DNA of 64,000 nucleotides, from contig OX485803.1 of NCBI GenBank assembly GCA_950295325.1, positions 56,993,554-57,057,553 on the forward strand. Reading direction: 5' to 3'. The notes under the pieces were generated by a model that was not told where the DNA came from, did no database searches, and saw only the letters and a program-made list of their open reading frames with translations. This document shows, piece after piece, positions 13,001-25,453 of this stretch. Source of the DNA: Polytrichum commune. Taxonomy: Eukaryota > Streptophyta > Polytrichopsida > Polytrichales > Polytrichaceae. Position 1 is the stretch's first letter; the number at the start of each line of letters is the position of its first letter. The translations under genes and the position numbers were made by a program.

Positions 13001-15091
13001 GCTTTGTCAACAAAGTCAATGCCTTTCAAGGAATGACTATGAAGGCCTATGGATACCATCTCAGCTCTTGAAAAAAACTTATGCCCCACATTGAGACCTG
13101 CAGAAAAACAGAAAACAATGCAACATGGTTAGTATTAAACTTTAAGTGCCCAAGATTGGGCAACTTGAATGTGTTTTCTGTATCTTACATTAAATACTTG
13201 TTTGAAATTTTATCCTTCTTGCCTACCATAATCCTAGTTTAGATGATCCATACTTTTTTATTGTACTCTTTCAACTAGAGAGACACATAAATTTGGATAC
13301 AATAACGGATTCTAAAAATTGAACACATATGAACACCATAGTATGAAGAATAGAATAATGAAGTCAAGTGTTGTTTTTGTTGCACCTGGAAAGCTACCAA
13401 TTATCTTCTCAGAGTGGAGAAGCGCTTTGAGCTTAGCCATCTGTACATAACCAACCAAAACACTGAAAATTGAAAATTGCAATTATAGAGATTGACCACA
13501 AACTACACATCTACCTTGATCATTATTTGGAGGGGGGGAGTGGATGTCTCTTATATCCATACATGTTCGATGTTCCAAGAATCGGAACCGCTAAAGGCTA
13601 GAATTAAAGTGCAGGATGTCTGCATCAGATCTCATACTCAGAGTCTAAAGTTGAAATGTGCAAGGAGACAGAAAATGAGTTCTATTGAGAATAGTAAGAG
13701 AACAAGGTTGGCATGCTGATTGAACTATGGTTTGTTGCCCAAGCGTTGGAAGGTCTTATTATGATTTCCTTGACAGGTTCTTGTATCCCGCATTGAGTTT
13801 TGTCTAAATTATTGTGGAGTCCTGTCTATGCCTGGAAGTTGAACAAGTTGGCACTAGGAATTATGCATGCAAGCACAAGGCTGGAATATTTTAGATTTTG
13901 GTGAAGGTAATATAGTCTGATGGGAGGAATAGTTTCACTTGCATCATTAACAACAAAATTTTCTATCTTAAGGAGATAAAACCTCCATCTTGTATTTCTC
14001 TCTTTTTGTTCATCATGCCCAAAAATAAATCCTGCATATCATGCTTCTCACCATTGCCAGGGCCTTCAAATCAGGTCGTTGTAATGCTTTCTTTCCAGAA
14101 CCAGAAGTAGCTCGTTTCTCTGCACGGGTCTTCTCAACCTGGAAGTACACACAGGAAATGTTGGTGGATCAGATGGACATAACATACCAATCAAGTGCTT
14201 GTATACAAGCAGGAGGTAGTGAGATCAAAAGGTTAGAGAAGCGGGAAACCCAAAAAGAAACAGACAGGGACAGAGTCTCGTATAGCTTCAAAGTCCTCTG
14301 ATTCCACTCTTTACTGACACTTTCAAGACGATAGATTGTATGAACTATATTATGCTAGTTAGATTGTGGCAATATCTCAAATTCCACAATTAATACAAGA
14401 ACGAAAAATTTCCAGTTTTGTCAATTATTGTGCGATTATAGAGCTATAGGACTCAACACTTGCAAGACGAAAATAAATCTCAAAGAACTCAAACTACGGG
14501 TTTAGTCTTCACTTCGATACACATAATAATAAAAGGAAAGAAATTTGGATTCATGATGTCAAACATAACAAGCACGGCGAACAAACAGATGAAGAGCAAT
14601 TTGCTATTAGCACATTTTCATGTGGATAAAATGAGGTATATTTTGATTACCTGAGTGGCTCTGAGATGCAGCATGTTGTAGATCCGAAACGTGATTCGAA
14701 TTTGCTTAGCATTTGCCAATCTACTCCGATCTTCCAATATCTTCAAAACACCAACTGTATTGCCATCACTATCATGACATGTAGCATCATGTGCAACCTC
14801 ATTCACATCCATGTGAGAATCTTGCAAGTTGTGCTCTTTCTTGGACTCTACAATCTCTTCACCGTCAACTGGGGAAACTCTCCTACGCTTCTTTCTTCGG
14901 GAGTCTCCCACCACTACTACCCTTGCCCTTGATCTTGATCTCGATCTCTTTCTCTTTGCCATCCATTTAAGAATAGGACGCGGTTCCGGCAAGAGTTTGT
15001 GCTCCACTGCTTTGAGTGAATTCCCTGCAGCTGTACTTAAGAAGTTCTTTCCCGTTCGATTTGGTGACGCCATGGCTAAGTCTAGTACCAA
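7035..15091 (-). CDS. SUVH4/KRYPTONITE-like histone H3K9 methyltransferase, 14 exons
   Basis: The product is predicted to methylate histone H3 lysine 9 and to bind methylated DNA through its SRA domain (established for plant SUVH4/5/6). Exons, each with GT..AG borders and matching phase: 15091-14651, 14138-14052, 13440-13386, 13097-12991, 12223-12023, 11426-11325, 10982-10881, 10583-10537, 10404-10317, 9853-9696, 9317-9212, 8496-8311, 8035-7817, 7148-7035. They give about 670 aa. The first exon carries a basic nuclear signal (KRKRSRSRSR, RRKKRRR). The SRA/YDG domain runs from VGHKFFSRAEMVSIGLH through TGQGGND to TYDGLY. Cysteine-rich pre-SET follows (GCSCVGSCTD, ECGPQCACGPQC). SET motifs GWGCRSWDYIPAGAFICEY, RFLNHSCDPN and ELSYDYG and post-SET CYCGAAEC are intact, so the enzyme is probably active. 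ATG 15073 (MASPNRTG) is an alternative start. The junction between 10317 and 9853 is the least certain. Confidence 0.9.
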
Positions 15092-16430
15092 GTGTTCACT
15101 TATCCTCCCTTCTCAACCCTTTGCAAATGCTTTACAAAATCCTTTCTTCAATAAAGCACAGACTTCCTTCGCCTTTGCCTCGACTCGGCGACAACCACTG
15201 TGAGCTTGACACTAGGAGTAGTGAAGAGACAATTTGCCGTGATAAGTTGAAAGAAGTTTCTAAGGTTCAACTCCAAGCTCCAACTATTGCATGCAGCATC
15301 TTGATGCTCTTAACCTGATTATTCCCACACCCCCAAGTGCTCCCAACTATGAGAGAAAATCACGACTTTATGTTAGCACTGCAAAAAGAAAAGTGATTTT
15401 CATCTACTTTTCATCTGGTTTTCAGTCATCTACTTTGCATCTACTTTCATGAGGCCTATGACGTAGAAGCACATCCAAGTGGAGTCCAGGAGATTAACTC
15501 CTTAGAGTGTAGTGACCTTTGTAAAAAATGGCTAATATCAACATGATGATCAAGTTGGTAGAAAAACTTGAGATTACCTTGCAATACATTCTGAAATAGG
15601 AAAGCAAATTGAGCTCTCTAATCAAAAAGAATTTTTAGCACAAAGCAAATTATGTATTCCAATGTAGAGCATGGTTGAGCAAGTGATTGAATTAGCAACA
15701 TCATGCTCCACTACCATTACAAGGGCCTTCAAACCATGTAATTTTAATGCTCCTATTCCAGATTCAGATCCCCGTTAAGCTCGTAGATATTCCTACATAT
15801 GTCTTCTCGGTCTAGAAGTACCCACAAGTCTTTGCACAAATCCTAGTTTAGGGGGCACTTATTATGTTTGGATCTCTTTTTGCAACTTGATTTATTGGCA
15901 CCAGTACCTCTCTGTTATGCTAGTAGTTGAAGGGGCAAAAAAGGATCCACACCATGACAAAAGTGAGAAATTTCTTATCCACATGGTTCAAGTGCAAACT
16001 TGTGATTGAATTAGCGGAAAGGACAAGTTGTCTACATAGAAGTTGTCTCTTATATAAATGTCCACACAACCACCCCCCCCCCCCCCCCATTTCTCAACCA
16101 TGTAAATGGCATTGACTAACTTAAATGGCAACCACCTTCCATTCTCAAACACTGAGTGTTCTGTTGACCCCCAAATTTACATTTGAATTTGCAGCTTCGA
16201 TCAATGGTGAAACGTCTCTCATTCACATGACCCTCTGGCAGCCCAAAAATTGTATATAAGGGTATTAATTTAATAGCAAATGCACAAGTCATTCATCATG
16301 ATATTGAAGTGTGGCTGTCTGTAGACACAAGTTCAACTTTGTGATTAGTACAAATGCAATACATCGCAAGGCTTGACTCCCTTACTACAAATTTTGGTTT
16401 GTGCACTAGAAGGCAATAATTTAGGTGCTC
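15092..16430. other. Upstream region of the SUVH gene and intergenic DNA
   Basis: The first few hundred bases upstream of the minus-strand start must hold the SUVH promoter and 5' UTR. I could not identify a convincing TATA box. An uninterrupted C homopolymer of about 17 bases lies near 16074-16090. No gene is supported. Confidence 0.4.
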
Positions 16431-16434
16431 CAAT

Positions 16435-16740
16435 CTAATAGCATGGCATGCCAGTGCATGAAATCATAGCGTTTCTAAAGATTATCAAGCCTGCAGTGGT
16501 AACTGAACAAAGAACAGTAGCATCTCTTGAGAATCTCGGATCATAAGAGTCACCAAAGCTTTTTGGGAAATGATTCCACCTTTTTTGCCGTCTGGCACAT
16601 GGAGACCTTTCGAATCCCGGCAAAACCTCTATTTCGGATGCACATGAAGAAGCCTTGATATCGATGGTGAAGGTTAGTATCAATACTAACACTGCCAGTG
16701 ATGATATGGATTGAAGTTAATATGCCTTGAAGTTATGCAA
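16435..16740 (-). pseudogene. Fragment of the LRR-like repeat family seen at 58 kb
   Basis: The stretch around 16540-16730 resembles 58090-58180 and 58818-58870. Shared blocks include AGCTTTTTGGGAAA, TGGCACATG, and GATGGTGAAGGTTA followed by CAATACTAAC or TAATACTAAC. On the minus strand one frame reads FPKSFGD, reminiscent of LRR consensus. It is a short broken relic with no intact gene. The LRR assignment is weak. Confidence 0.35.
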
Positions 16741-18400
16741 ATGTGGAATTCTATCTTCAGGTCTAGTACAAGCATTGATTTGGTTTGTTTTCTACCGTAC
16801 ATGTACCATAAAATTGTGTACTACTAATTGAATCTCTGCAACAGGATTTTTGTTTCTTCATGTTCAAACACTAGAAGCCACTTGCAGCTTCACTACTGGA
16901 TTTTGGACTCTAAAGGCCTTTGAGTTTAACATTTTCTTTGAAATGATTCATTGCTTATCCAAAATCAATTCTTGAAATGGTCTCAAGTCCTCATTCCATG
17001 CTATCCCCTCCTCCAAGTAAAAAATATGAATGCTATGAGGCTATTCTGTAATTCACATCTTCTATGGACAAACGAAACTTGATGAATCTCTGGTGTGTCA
17101 AAAATTAAGCTTCCAGTTTAGCATATTCTAGTCCAAACTCCAGTGCAAAACTTCCTGATGTTGTTGTACCAATATTTTTGAATATACTGAATTCCTCCTG
17201 GAGTCAACATGCAAGGCAAAGTTCAACTGCAGGCCCGCTACAAAGCACAAATACATTATCACCCAGTCCAGAACAGTAACAAACACATCCAGGTAGATGC
17301 ATGCCTCGAGTTGAGAGCATTGTAGTTGCTGGTAAGGAATATCACATGGTCTTAAAAGGAAGAAGGTTTGTCTGTACAAAGCAGATACCTAAAACAAATT
17401 TATAAAATTTGGTTTGTTCTGCTATCCCCAAGCTCACATAATGCTCTGATAATCTTGGTAGTGTCTCTAATTCATTACTAGTCATGACAAACTGACATTA
17501 TCTCTTGTTACTGGAGATGGACCTGTATGGCAATATAGACATGGACCTTTACATAATAGTGCAGTAGCAACTTCTTTTAACAAGATATTGCAGCCATGCA
17601 ATTGTAACAAGTTCTATAAAGATCAAAATGCGGAACAAAAAACCTCAAAAACTGTGCAAACAAGTGGATAACAACATGTGGATGTTCTGTAGAACGTATG
17701 TACCATTCATTATGATACTAATCAAATATCTATATCAAGTATATTCAAGCTTCGAATATCTTAGCTTTCAAGCTTTGCTTATTTTCAGCTTTAAACACCC
17801 AAAAAAACTTGGAAAGAGTTTCAATAACCTAATAGAGTTACCTTGAAAGCAGGTTAAAGGCACTGAGCTTTGTTTAAGTGAATCTAGACATATTCTCAAA
17901 ATCTTGACTTCTTGGTTGCTTCAATTCTACTATACTAGGATCCTACAAGACACTTCTAATATACCTGAATCCTATGGAAGATATGTGAATCCTTAATGAC
18001 TACTTGATTTTTATGTTGTTAAAATATGATGAAAAAATCAAATCATCAATTATTGATGTTACTTATATATGAATAAATTTTGAATGATATAGGTACAATC
18101 AAAACAACTACTATACTATTAGCATTACCAACTGTGCAAATTCTATCCAAGGATCTTACCGCACAATCCTATCATAAGATCCTATGATAAAGTGGTCATG
18201 TTATAATTTTAGACGTGAACTTAGTCTAGTTTTACTTGAATATGTGTTCTTAGTGAACGTTAAAAAATTCTCTTAGTTAAGTTATGGCTCACCTCTCACT
18301 TGTCAAAATCTAAAACAATAGTGGAGGAAAACCCATTCTTTCTCACCAATATGAATAGCCACTTTTCTACTTGTGAAACTTGATTTGCAGAGTGCATTAC
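16741..18400. other. Intergenic DNA, nothing supported
   Basis: AT-rich sequence with only short unrelated reading frames. I see no motif, repeat array or RNA gene that I can defend. Confidence 0.4.
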
Positions 18401-18439
18401 AACAAACATCACCATCTCCACTTTTTGCTTTTCTTTGCA

Positions 18440-19830
18440 CAAAACACTCTCCTCCCTTGGCTCAGATGTACATTGCAATGCCAACTTTGCATTGCAAGGA
18501 TGTCGTCAAGTCGCCCATCAATTTCATTCTGACTCATTGCCCGTGCGTGTGGGGGCCAATCAAGCTTTTCACTTGCAAGTTGCTATCTTCTGGGTGTTGA
18601 GGAGTAATCCAAGCTTGTAGAAATTTCAACAACCTCTTCACTTGCATCTCGTTGTAGAATACAAATCTAGCCCCTCCCCTCCCCTCCCCTTCTTGTGTGT
18701 TGAACAAGACACAGATGTATTGTTTAAGAATTCGAGCTTTCTTTTAGTGCCAATTCGTTGATAATAGAATTGGGTGTTTCTCATTTCAAGTCTGTGTGAC
18801 CAAAAATCCTTTTATTACATTGCAGTTGGATGTTGAATTTTTGGGAGACTTTTTATATAACTTAGTGCACAATCATACCTTGCTAAGTCATGCACTATTA
18901 GATTAAGCTAACAAACTTGTGACCACTATAACTGTGATCAACATCCATACCTGCATGTTAGCGCCACCTCTTAACATCTTGGTAACCTATTGTGGTTTAT
19001 GAATTTGCCCGCTCTAATTGGAAAAAGTTGGAGGTTGAATAATTGGATAATATCCATGCCAACCTCCAATGCATTGGTAGCAACCTTGTTTGTAACATTC
19101 AAGCATTGATGGGTAAGTTAATTTTAGTTAGGGCCATTTTTGACATGATTCACTTAGTATGCAAATCTGTGACTTAAACACATTGTTTTATTTCTTATTT
19201 TAAAGTAATTTTAAATCATTGAAAGACCCTCTCGGATGCTTAGGGATTAACTCATGTACAAATTGTTGTGCACATGGATCTTGATTGGCTTAAGAGAATG
19301 AAACAAGTGTGAAGAGGAATCATGGATAGTTAGTAAATACCAGCTAGTCTCCAATGCATTGATAGCAAACTTGCCTCTTCGTAATATTCAACCATTGTAT
19401 AACATCCCAACAAACATCACACTCTTAAGTTTTTCTAAATTCTTACATTCTCTTAAAGTTGATGTTGTCCAAGTTATTTGAAACTCTTTGCCGTGTTGAT
19501 TCAGATTGAGAGTGAGTCCATTGGACCTCTTTGCCGTATTGATTCAGATTGAGAATGAGTCCATTGGACCTCTTTGCTTTACAAAGATGTGGTTGAGCCG
19601 CCCTTCCATCTCAATCAATTTCTACTTTCTTACTTTTTTGAAGTGGATGTTGTCCTTCAAAACTCTTTGCCGTGTTGATTCAGGTTGAAAGTGAGTCCAT
19701 TGCACATCTTTGCATTACAAGGATGTGGTTGAGTCACCCCTCCGTTCAATTAGTTTATGTTATCTTGTTTCTTGATGTTAATGTTGTCCTTCAAAACTCT
19801 TTGCCATGTTGATTCAAGTGTGAAAGTCTC
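18440..19830. repeat. Dispersed and locally repeated 150-190-bp sequence
   Basis: A block containing GAGTCCATTG, CTCTTTGC.TTACAA and GGATGTGGTTGAGTC recurs at 19500-19560, 19560-19660 and 19670-19830. Each repeat includes the phrase ACTCTTTGCC.TGTTGATTCA. A related block is at 18440-18600, and another at 54500-54620 (GCAAGGATGTGGCTGAGTCG). The copies are diverged and non-coding as they stand. They are probably remnants of one transposon family, locally duplicated. Confidence 0.5.
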
Positions 19831-20262
19831 AATTTGCAAGTGTAGGGGATTCTTATCTAACACTATATTCGTTAATTGGAGACTTTTGAAAGTCTCAAAA
19901 TAAAATATGCCCATAGTTTGGGATGCCAATATTGTGGGCATACGGAATATTGGAAACATCAAGAACATGACGATTTAAAAATTCGTACGTAAAGGATATT
20001 CTTATTACTAAAAATAGAGAATTTCAATTAAAATGAAAAGTGAGCTCCATGTGGAAAATAACAATCCACTCCAAAAAAAAACAAATGGTTTATGTCATTA
20101 TAGAGTTTGGGGTGCGCATCCCATAAGTAAGGCTCTTATGAATTTGGATGGCACATCCCAAACGTATACCACAATGGAGTGTGACAAGTCCACTAAGTCT
20201 ATTAAAAACCAAATCTACTAATCGCCCATGTTTTTCGCCATTAACTCCCACCTATGTTATGT

Positions 20263-23200
20263 TTACACATCTCCATCTTCCGCTTCATATCCATTCTCGA
20301 CGTCATTTTCTGCCGCTGCAATACGTGCCAAGTTGTCTTTGGCAAAATCTATATGTTTTTGGGGGATGGTCATTGTTTCTGTTTTGGACCCTTTGCGCGG
20401 CTTCCAAGCACAAAGTATAGTATCCGTGTTTATCCAAACCGGTGTGTACGCTGAGTCCACTGTCCACTTAAAATTCTTTTTGGTGTCCCAACCTAAATAA
20501 GTGCGTAACACGTTCTGGTCTTTAGTACTTGGACAACAATATTCCACCTCAATCTGACGAAAGTTGGGGCTAGTTCAAACAAAATTGGGTGAAGACAATG
20601 CTTTCACCAACCAAATTGGCTTGGGATGTTCCTCATCCCCTGCTCGTACAAGGACCAAATAACCTTCATGGCAATCAACACCTACATGAAACGACGGTGC
20701 CGGTCGATTGCGGGCAGGGCCAACGTAATGCTCGTCCATTGCGAACTCTTCACGAACGTCTCCATTGCTAAAAACCATGGTGTCGGACTCGACAAACGGC
20801 AAACGACTTTGTGGCCAAAATCCTTGTGTTAAAGTTGTACGGATGTCACCACCAAGTGTCATTAGGGCGGAACGAATGCGATCCCAATACGCAATCAAAG
20901 GTTCATGAGTATCTCTAACACATCTAGTAATGTCCTCCTCACACAACTCTTTCCAATATTCAATGAATCCGGATATGCCTTTGATGATTTCCGGCCCATT
21001 CCTCATGGGGTCGGGTTTGCAAGGCTTTGGATCCCCATCCGGGAGCAAACATTTGCCATCATTGTCTTGACGCCATACAAGTATACCATCATCCGGGCCC
21101 CAATTAGGAGATGTGCACAAAAGCTTGAATTGCATGGCTAGCAGACCATCATCCCTTATATAGAATCGGAATTGTTGTGCTTTGGTATGCCCCACCAAAC
21201 GGTCCCCTCCCTTCAACATGTATGACTTGATGAAGGCCTTGAAATCTGGTACTTCCTCAATCATGTGCGGAATTACTGGCATATGGTCCAAATCCATATA
21301 CGATTTCATAAAAAGAGATATGGTTGGAAAATCTTCTTCATGCAACTTCATGCTCCACCGTCCGAATGATGCATCAATGTCGTCGTGTGTATGTCCCACC
21401 ATAAAAAATGACACAAACACCTCCTTGAAGATTCCTTTCGCCACGAGCAATGACCAAAAACAAAATACATATCGACATTTGTTGTCTTTCGCGCAATTAT
21501 CAAGTTGAACGTGAAGAGTTGGAGGCAATGGTTTTGCACAAATAGGTTCTCCCGGTGGTTCTGGCAATGACGACATACAAACCTCCTTCCCCGCAAGCAC
21601 TGCTTCGTAAAGGGGTGTCGTTCCACAACCATCAAAAAGTGCACGTGATGAATGTAACGGCAGCTTCTCCAGATCGCGCAAGAGTTTGCAAATGAACCCA
21701 CTGTGTGGTTAGCATCGCCAGGGTAAAAATCCAACCCATAATGGGCATACTTTACGTCTCCATGGCCGTGGGCAATCATCCCTGCGGAAAAAAACAAACG
21801 ATGCTTGAACAACAACAATAACAACGACAACTCCAAACGGAGGTATGAAATTGGACATTTGACAAACATACCCAGTAAAATTTGAGAGAATTTGAATACA
21901 TATTTGTGATTCAATACAAACCTGTGACAGATACGGGCAACTTGAAGAGACCATCCGTGGCCTTTATTTTGCGTGCATAACAAGGGCATGCGGTCTTGGC
22001 GTGGTCCATTTTATCATGGATGATTGTTAGAACCTCTGTAGGCCTCATTATGGATAGAGCATGGTTCTTGTAGTAATCTTGACGGTGAGCCTCTTGGTTG
22101 TTGACATGTTCAATATATTTTGCTTGGTGTCTAGTGTAGGATTCGGTGCCTATAGGGTGGGCGTTTCGAAGACCTTTGTATTTTTCACACGTCGTACACC
22201 TAGCGAACTTGTACCCAGGTCTCTTCAAAATGTATTCGGCAAACTGTTGGTTTTTAATCACACTCAACTTGGACAAAGAAATGGGCCCACATCCCGCTAT
22301 ACGACCCACTTCATTGATGTCCGTTAATATGTTCTTCCATTTTGTACCCGTGGGCAACACCATTTGTACAACTTTCTCCCCTGACGACAATGTCCTCGTC
22401 TTGTGGGGCATTGCATCGGCCAATGGGACTATGATGGTGGAGAGTGTCGCGGAGGCTTGGAGTGTAGCCTCCCTAGATTTCTTTGTGCCCGAATTGCCAT
22501 GAAATCGAGAGCGGCGACCCAACGATGAATACTTTTGAAACCTATAAAAGTCAGACTTTGACACGGCGTGGATAGTATACCACGCAGTACAACACACTTC
22601 CACATTTTCAAGTGTGACCACCTTATGCCCATGGGTGTCAATGTGGACATTTCTGTGGACCTCGAGTTTCTTTGCCGATCTCATACGGAAATCCGCAAGC
22701 CACATCTCTTGACGTAGGGACTTAATTTTCTCCCGCGGGAAAAATTGGCAACATTTCCTCTCGCAACAGTCCTTGGCGGACACAAGACGGATAGATTCGT
22801 CTCCCAATATGCGATCCCGTCGACGTTATTTATCTCCACGAGGCACACGGTTAAAATCATATCTGTGTAGGCCTTTGCGAGGACGTATTTTGGCCAACAA
22901 AGCTAATTGCGTTTGCTTATGGCGGCGCTCATGGTCCAACAAGCTTACTCCGTCATGGAGAACCCGACAAAGAGGCCATCGACGTAAAGAAAATCTCCAT
23001 GTCACCGAGACGTCAAGCGGAAGCAAAGAATTCAAGATGCACACACCCACATCATCGGGACCAAGGGGGTTGGCATCCACACAATCACGGGGATCGGAGT
23101 TTCTACATATGCCATCTGCCACCGGGATACCAACATCGTTGAAAAGAACAACATCAAGGCCCACCCATTGCTCCCTACCGAAACCGGCACATAACGGAAT

Positions 23201-23398
23201 GTCATCATTGTCATCCCCGGAACGTATAGATTATTCGTGCGCTTCAAATGATTCGTGGGAGGATGCATCCACAAACCCACCCATGGCATTTGCCATGCCA
23301 TGACTACCCGCCGATGCCGAAGATAGTTCACAGTCACCATCGGAAGAGGAAGCTTTTGTGGACAACTCCAATGAACTATATCCAACGTGCATCGCCAT
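20263..23398 (-). pseudogene. DUF7869-type transposon-associated gene, inactivated
   Basis: One minus-strand frame runs from an ATG at 23398 (MAMHVGYSS) to the exon end at 21922, interrupted by stops near 23231 and 22826. A GT..AG intron (21921-21782) joins it in frame to a second exon reading GMIAHGHGDVKYAHYGLD. A one-base frameshift near 21690 then leads into the 368-codon C-terminal part. A third stop at about 20575 precedes the last 90 codons. Recognisable features are the cysteine cluster CCERKCCQFFPREKI and the signature VGHTHDDIDASFGRW, which I associate with DUF7869 proteins scattered through transposon-like genes of many eukaryotes. The biochemical role of the family is not known to me. 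The breaks argue that this copy is dead. LTR copy 2 sits just upstream of its start. Confidence 0.65.
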
Positions 23399-23449
23399 CC
23401 AACCTAAACAAACCACCAATAAATGACCAACACAACAACAACCGCAATG

Positions 23450-25367
23450 CATACTGTGAGCCCAAAATGGTGCCCACATGTGGTGATTAACTCTTTGAAA
23501 CCAATTTTAGTTTGACTTTGATGTGTTATGATTATTCACAAAACATAAAAAGAGTGAAGTATGGTGTGGATTTAAGTTTAGGCATTAGAATGTGTTGTGT
23601 AGTTATTTCAAGGTTTGATTTCAATAAGAGGATGCCTTGATGACGTGAGTAAAGGGTAAGGTGAGGCAAGGTGAGCTCCGCGGGTTAAATGCCCACTTTT
23701 GGATCCACCTTGGTAGTTTAGGAAGAAGGAAGCTTGGTGGAAGGGGATTAATCCCTACTTTGAAGGTGAAGGTTAAGGGATTGTGATTGGAGGTGCTAAT
23801 CCTCCCACCCTATCCTCACCTCTCTCTCCCTCTCTCCCTCTCTCCCTCTTTGCTACTTAAGGTGTTCTTTCTCTCATTTGCAACTCTCTCCATCAAGCGC
23901 TCTCAAGGGAGCAAGCTCTTAAAGAGCTTGAGCCACGTGTGTGTGACATTAGTTTTAGTGAAGTTAGTTAGTTAAGCTCTCTCTCTCAAGGCCTCCCAAG
24001 TGAGGGAGCTCTAGAGCTTAAGTTTACATGTAGTGATTAGGTGGTAGTAGCAAAATTAGTGTGTTAGATTAGTTCATGACTTAGGAGCAAGGAAAAGAAG
24101 AACAAAAAAAAAAAAAAAAAAAAAAAACCTTTGATTAGTGAATTAGAGGGGTTGCATTAAGGGTAGCTAGCCAAATAGAATTAGCATATAGTCAATAGGA
24201 CCCTTGCTGGCCTTAGGATGTGGAGCCAAGACTGTAACCTTTGCTAGTTCAGGCTGTGGAGCCGAGACTGTAACCTTTGCTGGTTCAGGCTGTGGAGCCG
24301 AGACTGTAACCTTTGCTGGTTTCAGCTGGAGCAGCCGAGACTGCTGACCTTTCTGGTTCAGGCTGTGGAGCCGAAACTGTAACCTTTGTTGGTTTCAGCT
24401 GTGGAGCCGAGACCGTGACCTTTGTTGGTTTCAGCTGGAGCAGCCGCGACTGCTGACCTTCTGGTTCAGGCTGTGGGGCCAAGACTGTAACCTTTGCTGG
24501 TTTCAGCTGGAGCAGCCGCGACTGCTGACCTTCTGGTTCAGGCTGTGGGGCCGAGACTATAACCTTTGCTGGTTTCAGCTGGAGCAGCCGAGACTGCTAA
24601 CCTTCTGGTTCAGGCTGTGGGGCCGAGACTGTAACCTTTGCTGGTTTCAGCTGGAGCGGCCGAGACTGCTGACCTTTCTGGTTCAGGCTGTGGAGCCGAG
24701 ACCGTAACCTTTGCTGGTATAAGCTGGGCAGCCGAGACTGTGACCTTGCTGGTATTAAGAGTACTAAGTTGTGGAATCCGAGGCTATCAAGGGGCCGCCG
24801 GTAACTAGGTGGGAGTTGTACCCATGGCTAATTAGACAGTTGGTAGAATTAGTGAGCTAAGGCTAAAATTGTGTGGAGGGTGCCACTAAACTACCCAATA
24901 GGGTGTTAGACCAATCGTAAACTAGAATAGTTATTAGGCAAGTGTTAGGCTCAATAGGATAGGCAAGGAGTGTGGAAGTCTCATATGATTAAATGTAACA
25001 TTGACTATAGAATAAAGTGTTTTTCAACACTTGCACCTATCGTTCAAAATAACTTACTTGCATTATTAATGGAGAATGTGAAGGACTCTTGCAATGGCAA
25101 GATAGATGGGGTGAAGATCAAAAGAGTAAGGGGAATGTCCGTAAGGGCATGCGCGGCTAAAGCCGCGGGTTGGACTCTTGAGAAAGCCAACTCTAGCACA
25201 AGCCTAGAGGCCAACATTAATAAAGCACAATGAGTGATACAATACGTGTTCATTCGAACATGAAAAATTCCTTGCATATGGTTCAATGTTGTAATAGATA
25301 ATGTGATTCTCAAAGTCATCACCCGGACTAGGACGCTTAAGGGTGGTGGATTTGGCCTCACACATAC
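23450..25367 (+). mobile_element. Solo LTR of the same retrotransposon family (copy 2) with 5-bp target duplication
   Basis: The LTR spans 23455-25362, starts TGTGAGCCC and ends GGCCTCACA. The direct repeat CATAC lies at 23450-23454 and 25363-25367. The first 600 bases and the last 220 bases are clearly homologous to copy 1. This copy has an extra A homopolymer of about 24 bases (24104-24127) and a differently diverged tandem array. It inserted just upstream of the DUF7869-type gene. No internal retrotransposon genes are seen. Confidence 0.85.
24236..24760. repeat. About 37-bp minisatellite inside LTR copy 2
   Basis: About 14 tandem units alternate between two forms. One reads GGTTCAGGCTGTGGAGCCGA then GACTGTAACCTTTGCT. 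The other reads GGTTTCAGCTGGAGCAGCCG then CGACTGCTGACCTTCT. The alternation gives a higher-order period of about 73-74 bases. The position within the LTR corresponds to the 35-36-bp array of copy 1. Confidence 0.8.
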
Positions 25368-25453
25368 AAAAGTGGATACGAGATATGCCTACATATATGG
25401 CTGAAAAATCACAACCAACACTCGACACACCGTTGAGGGACCTCACATATGAA

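Noticed and set aside
16074..16090. C homopolymer as a functional signal
   Set aside because: A run of this kind in intergenic DNA is most simply a slippage tract or a sequencing-length uncertainty.
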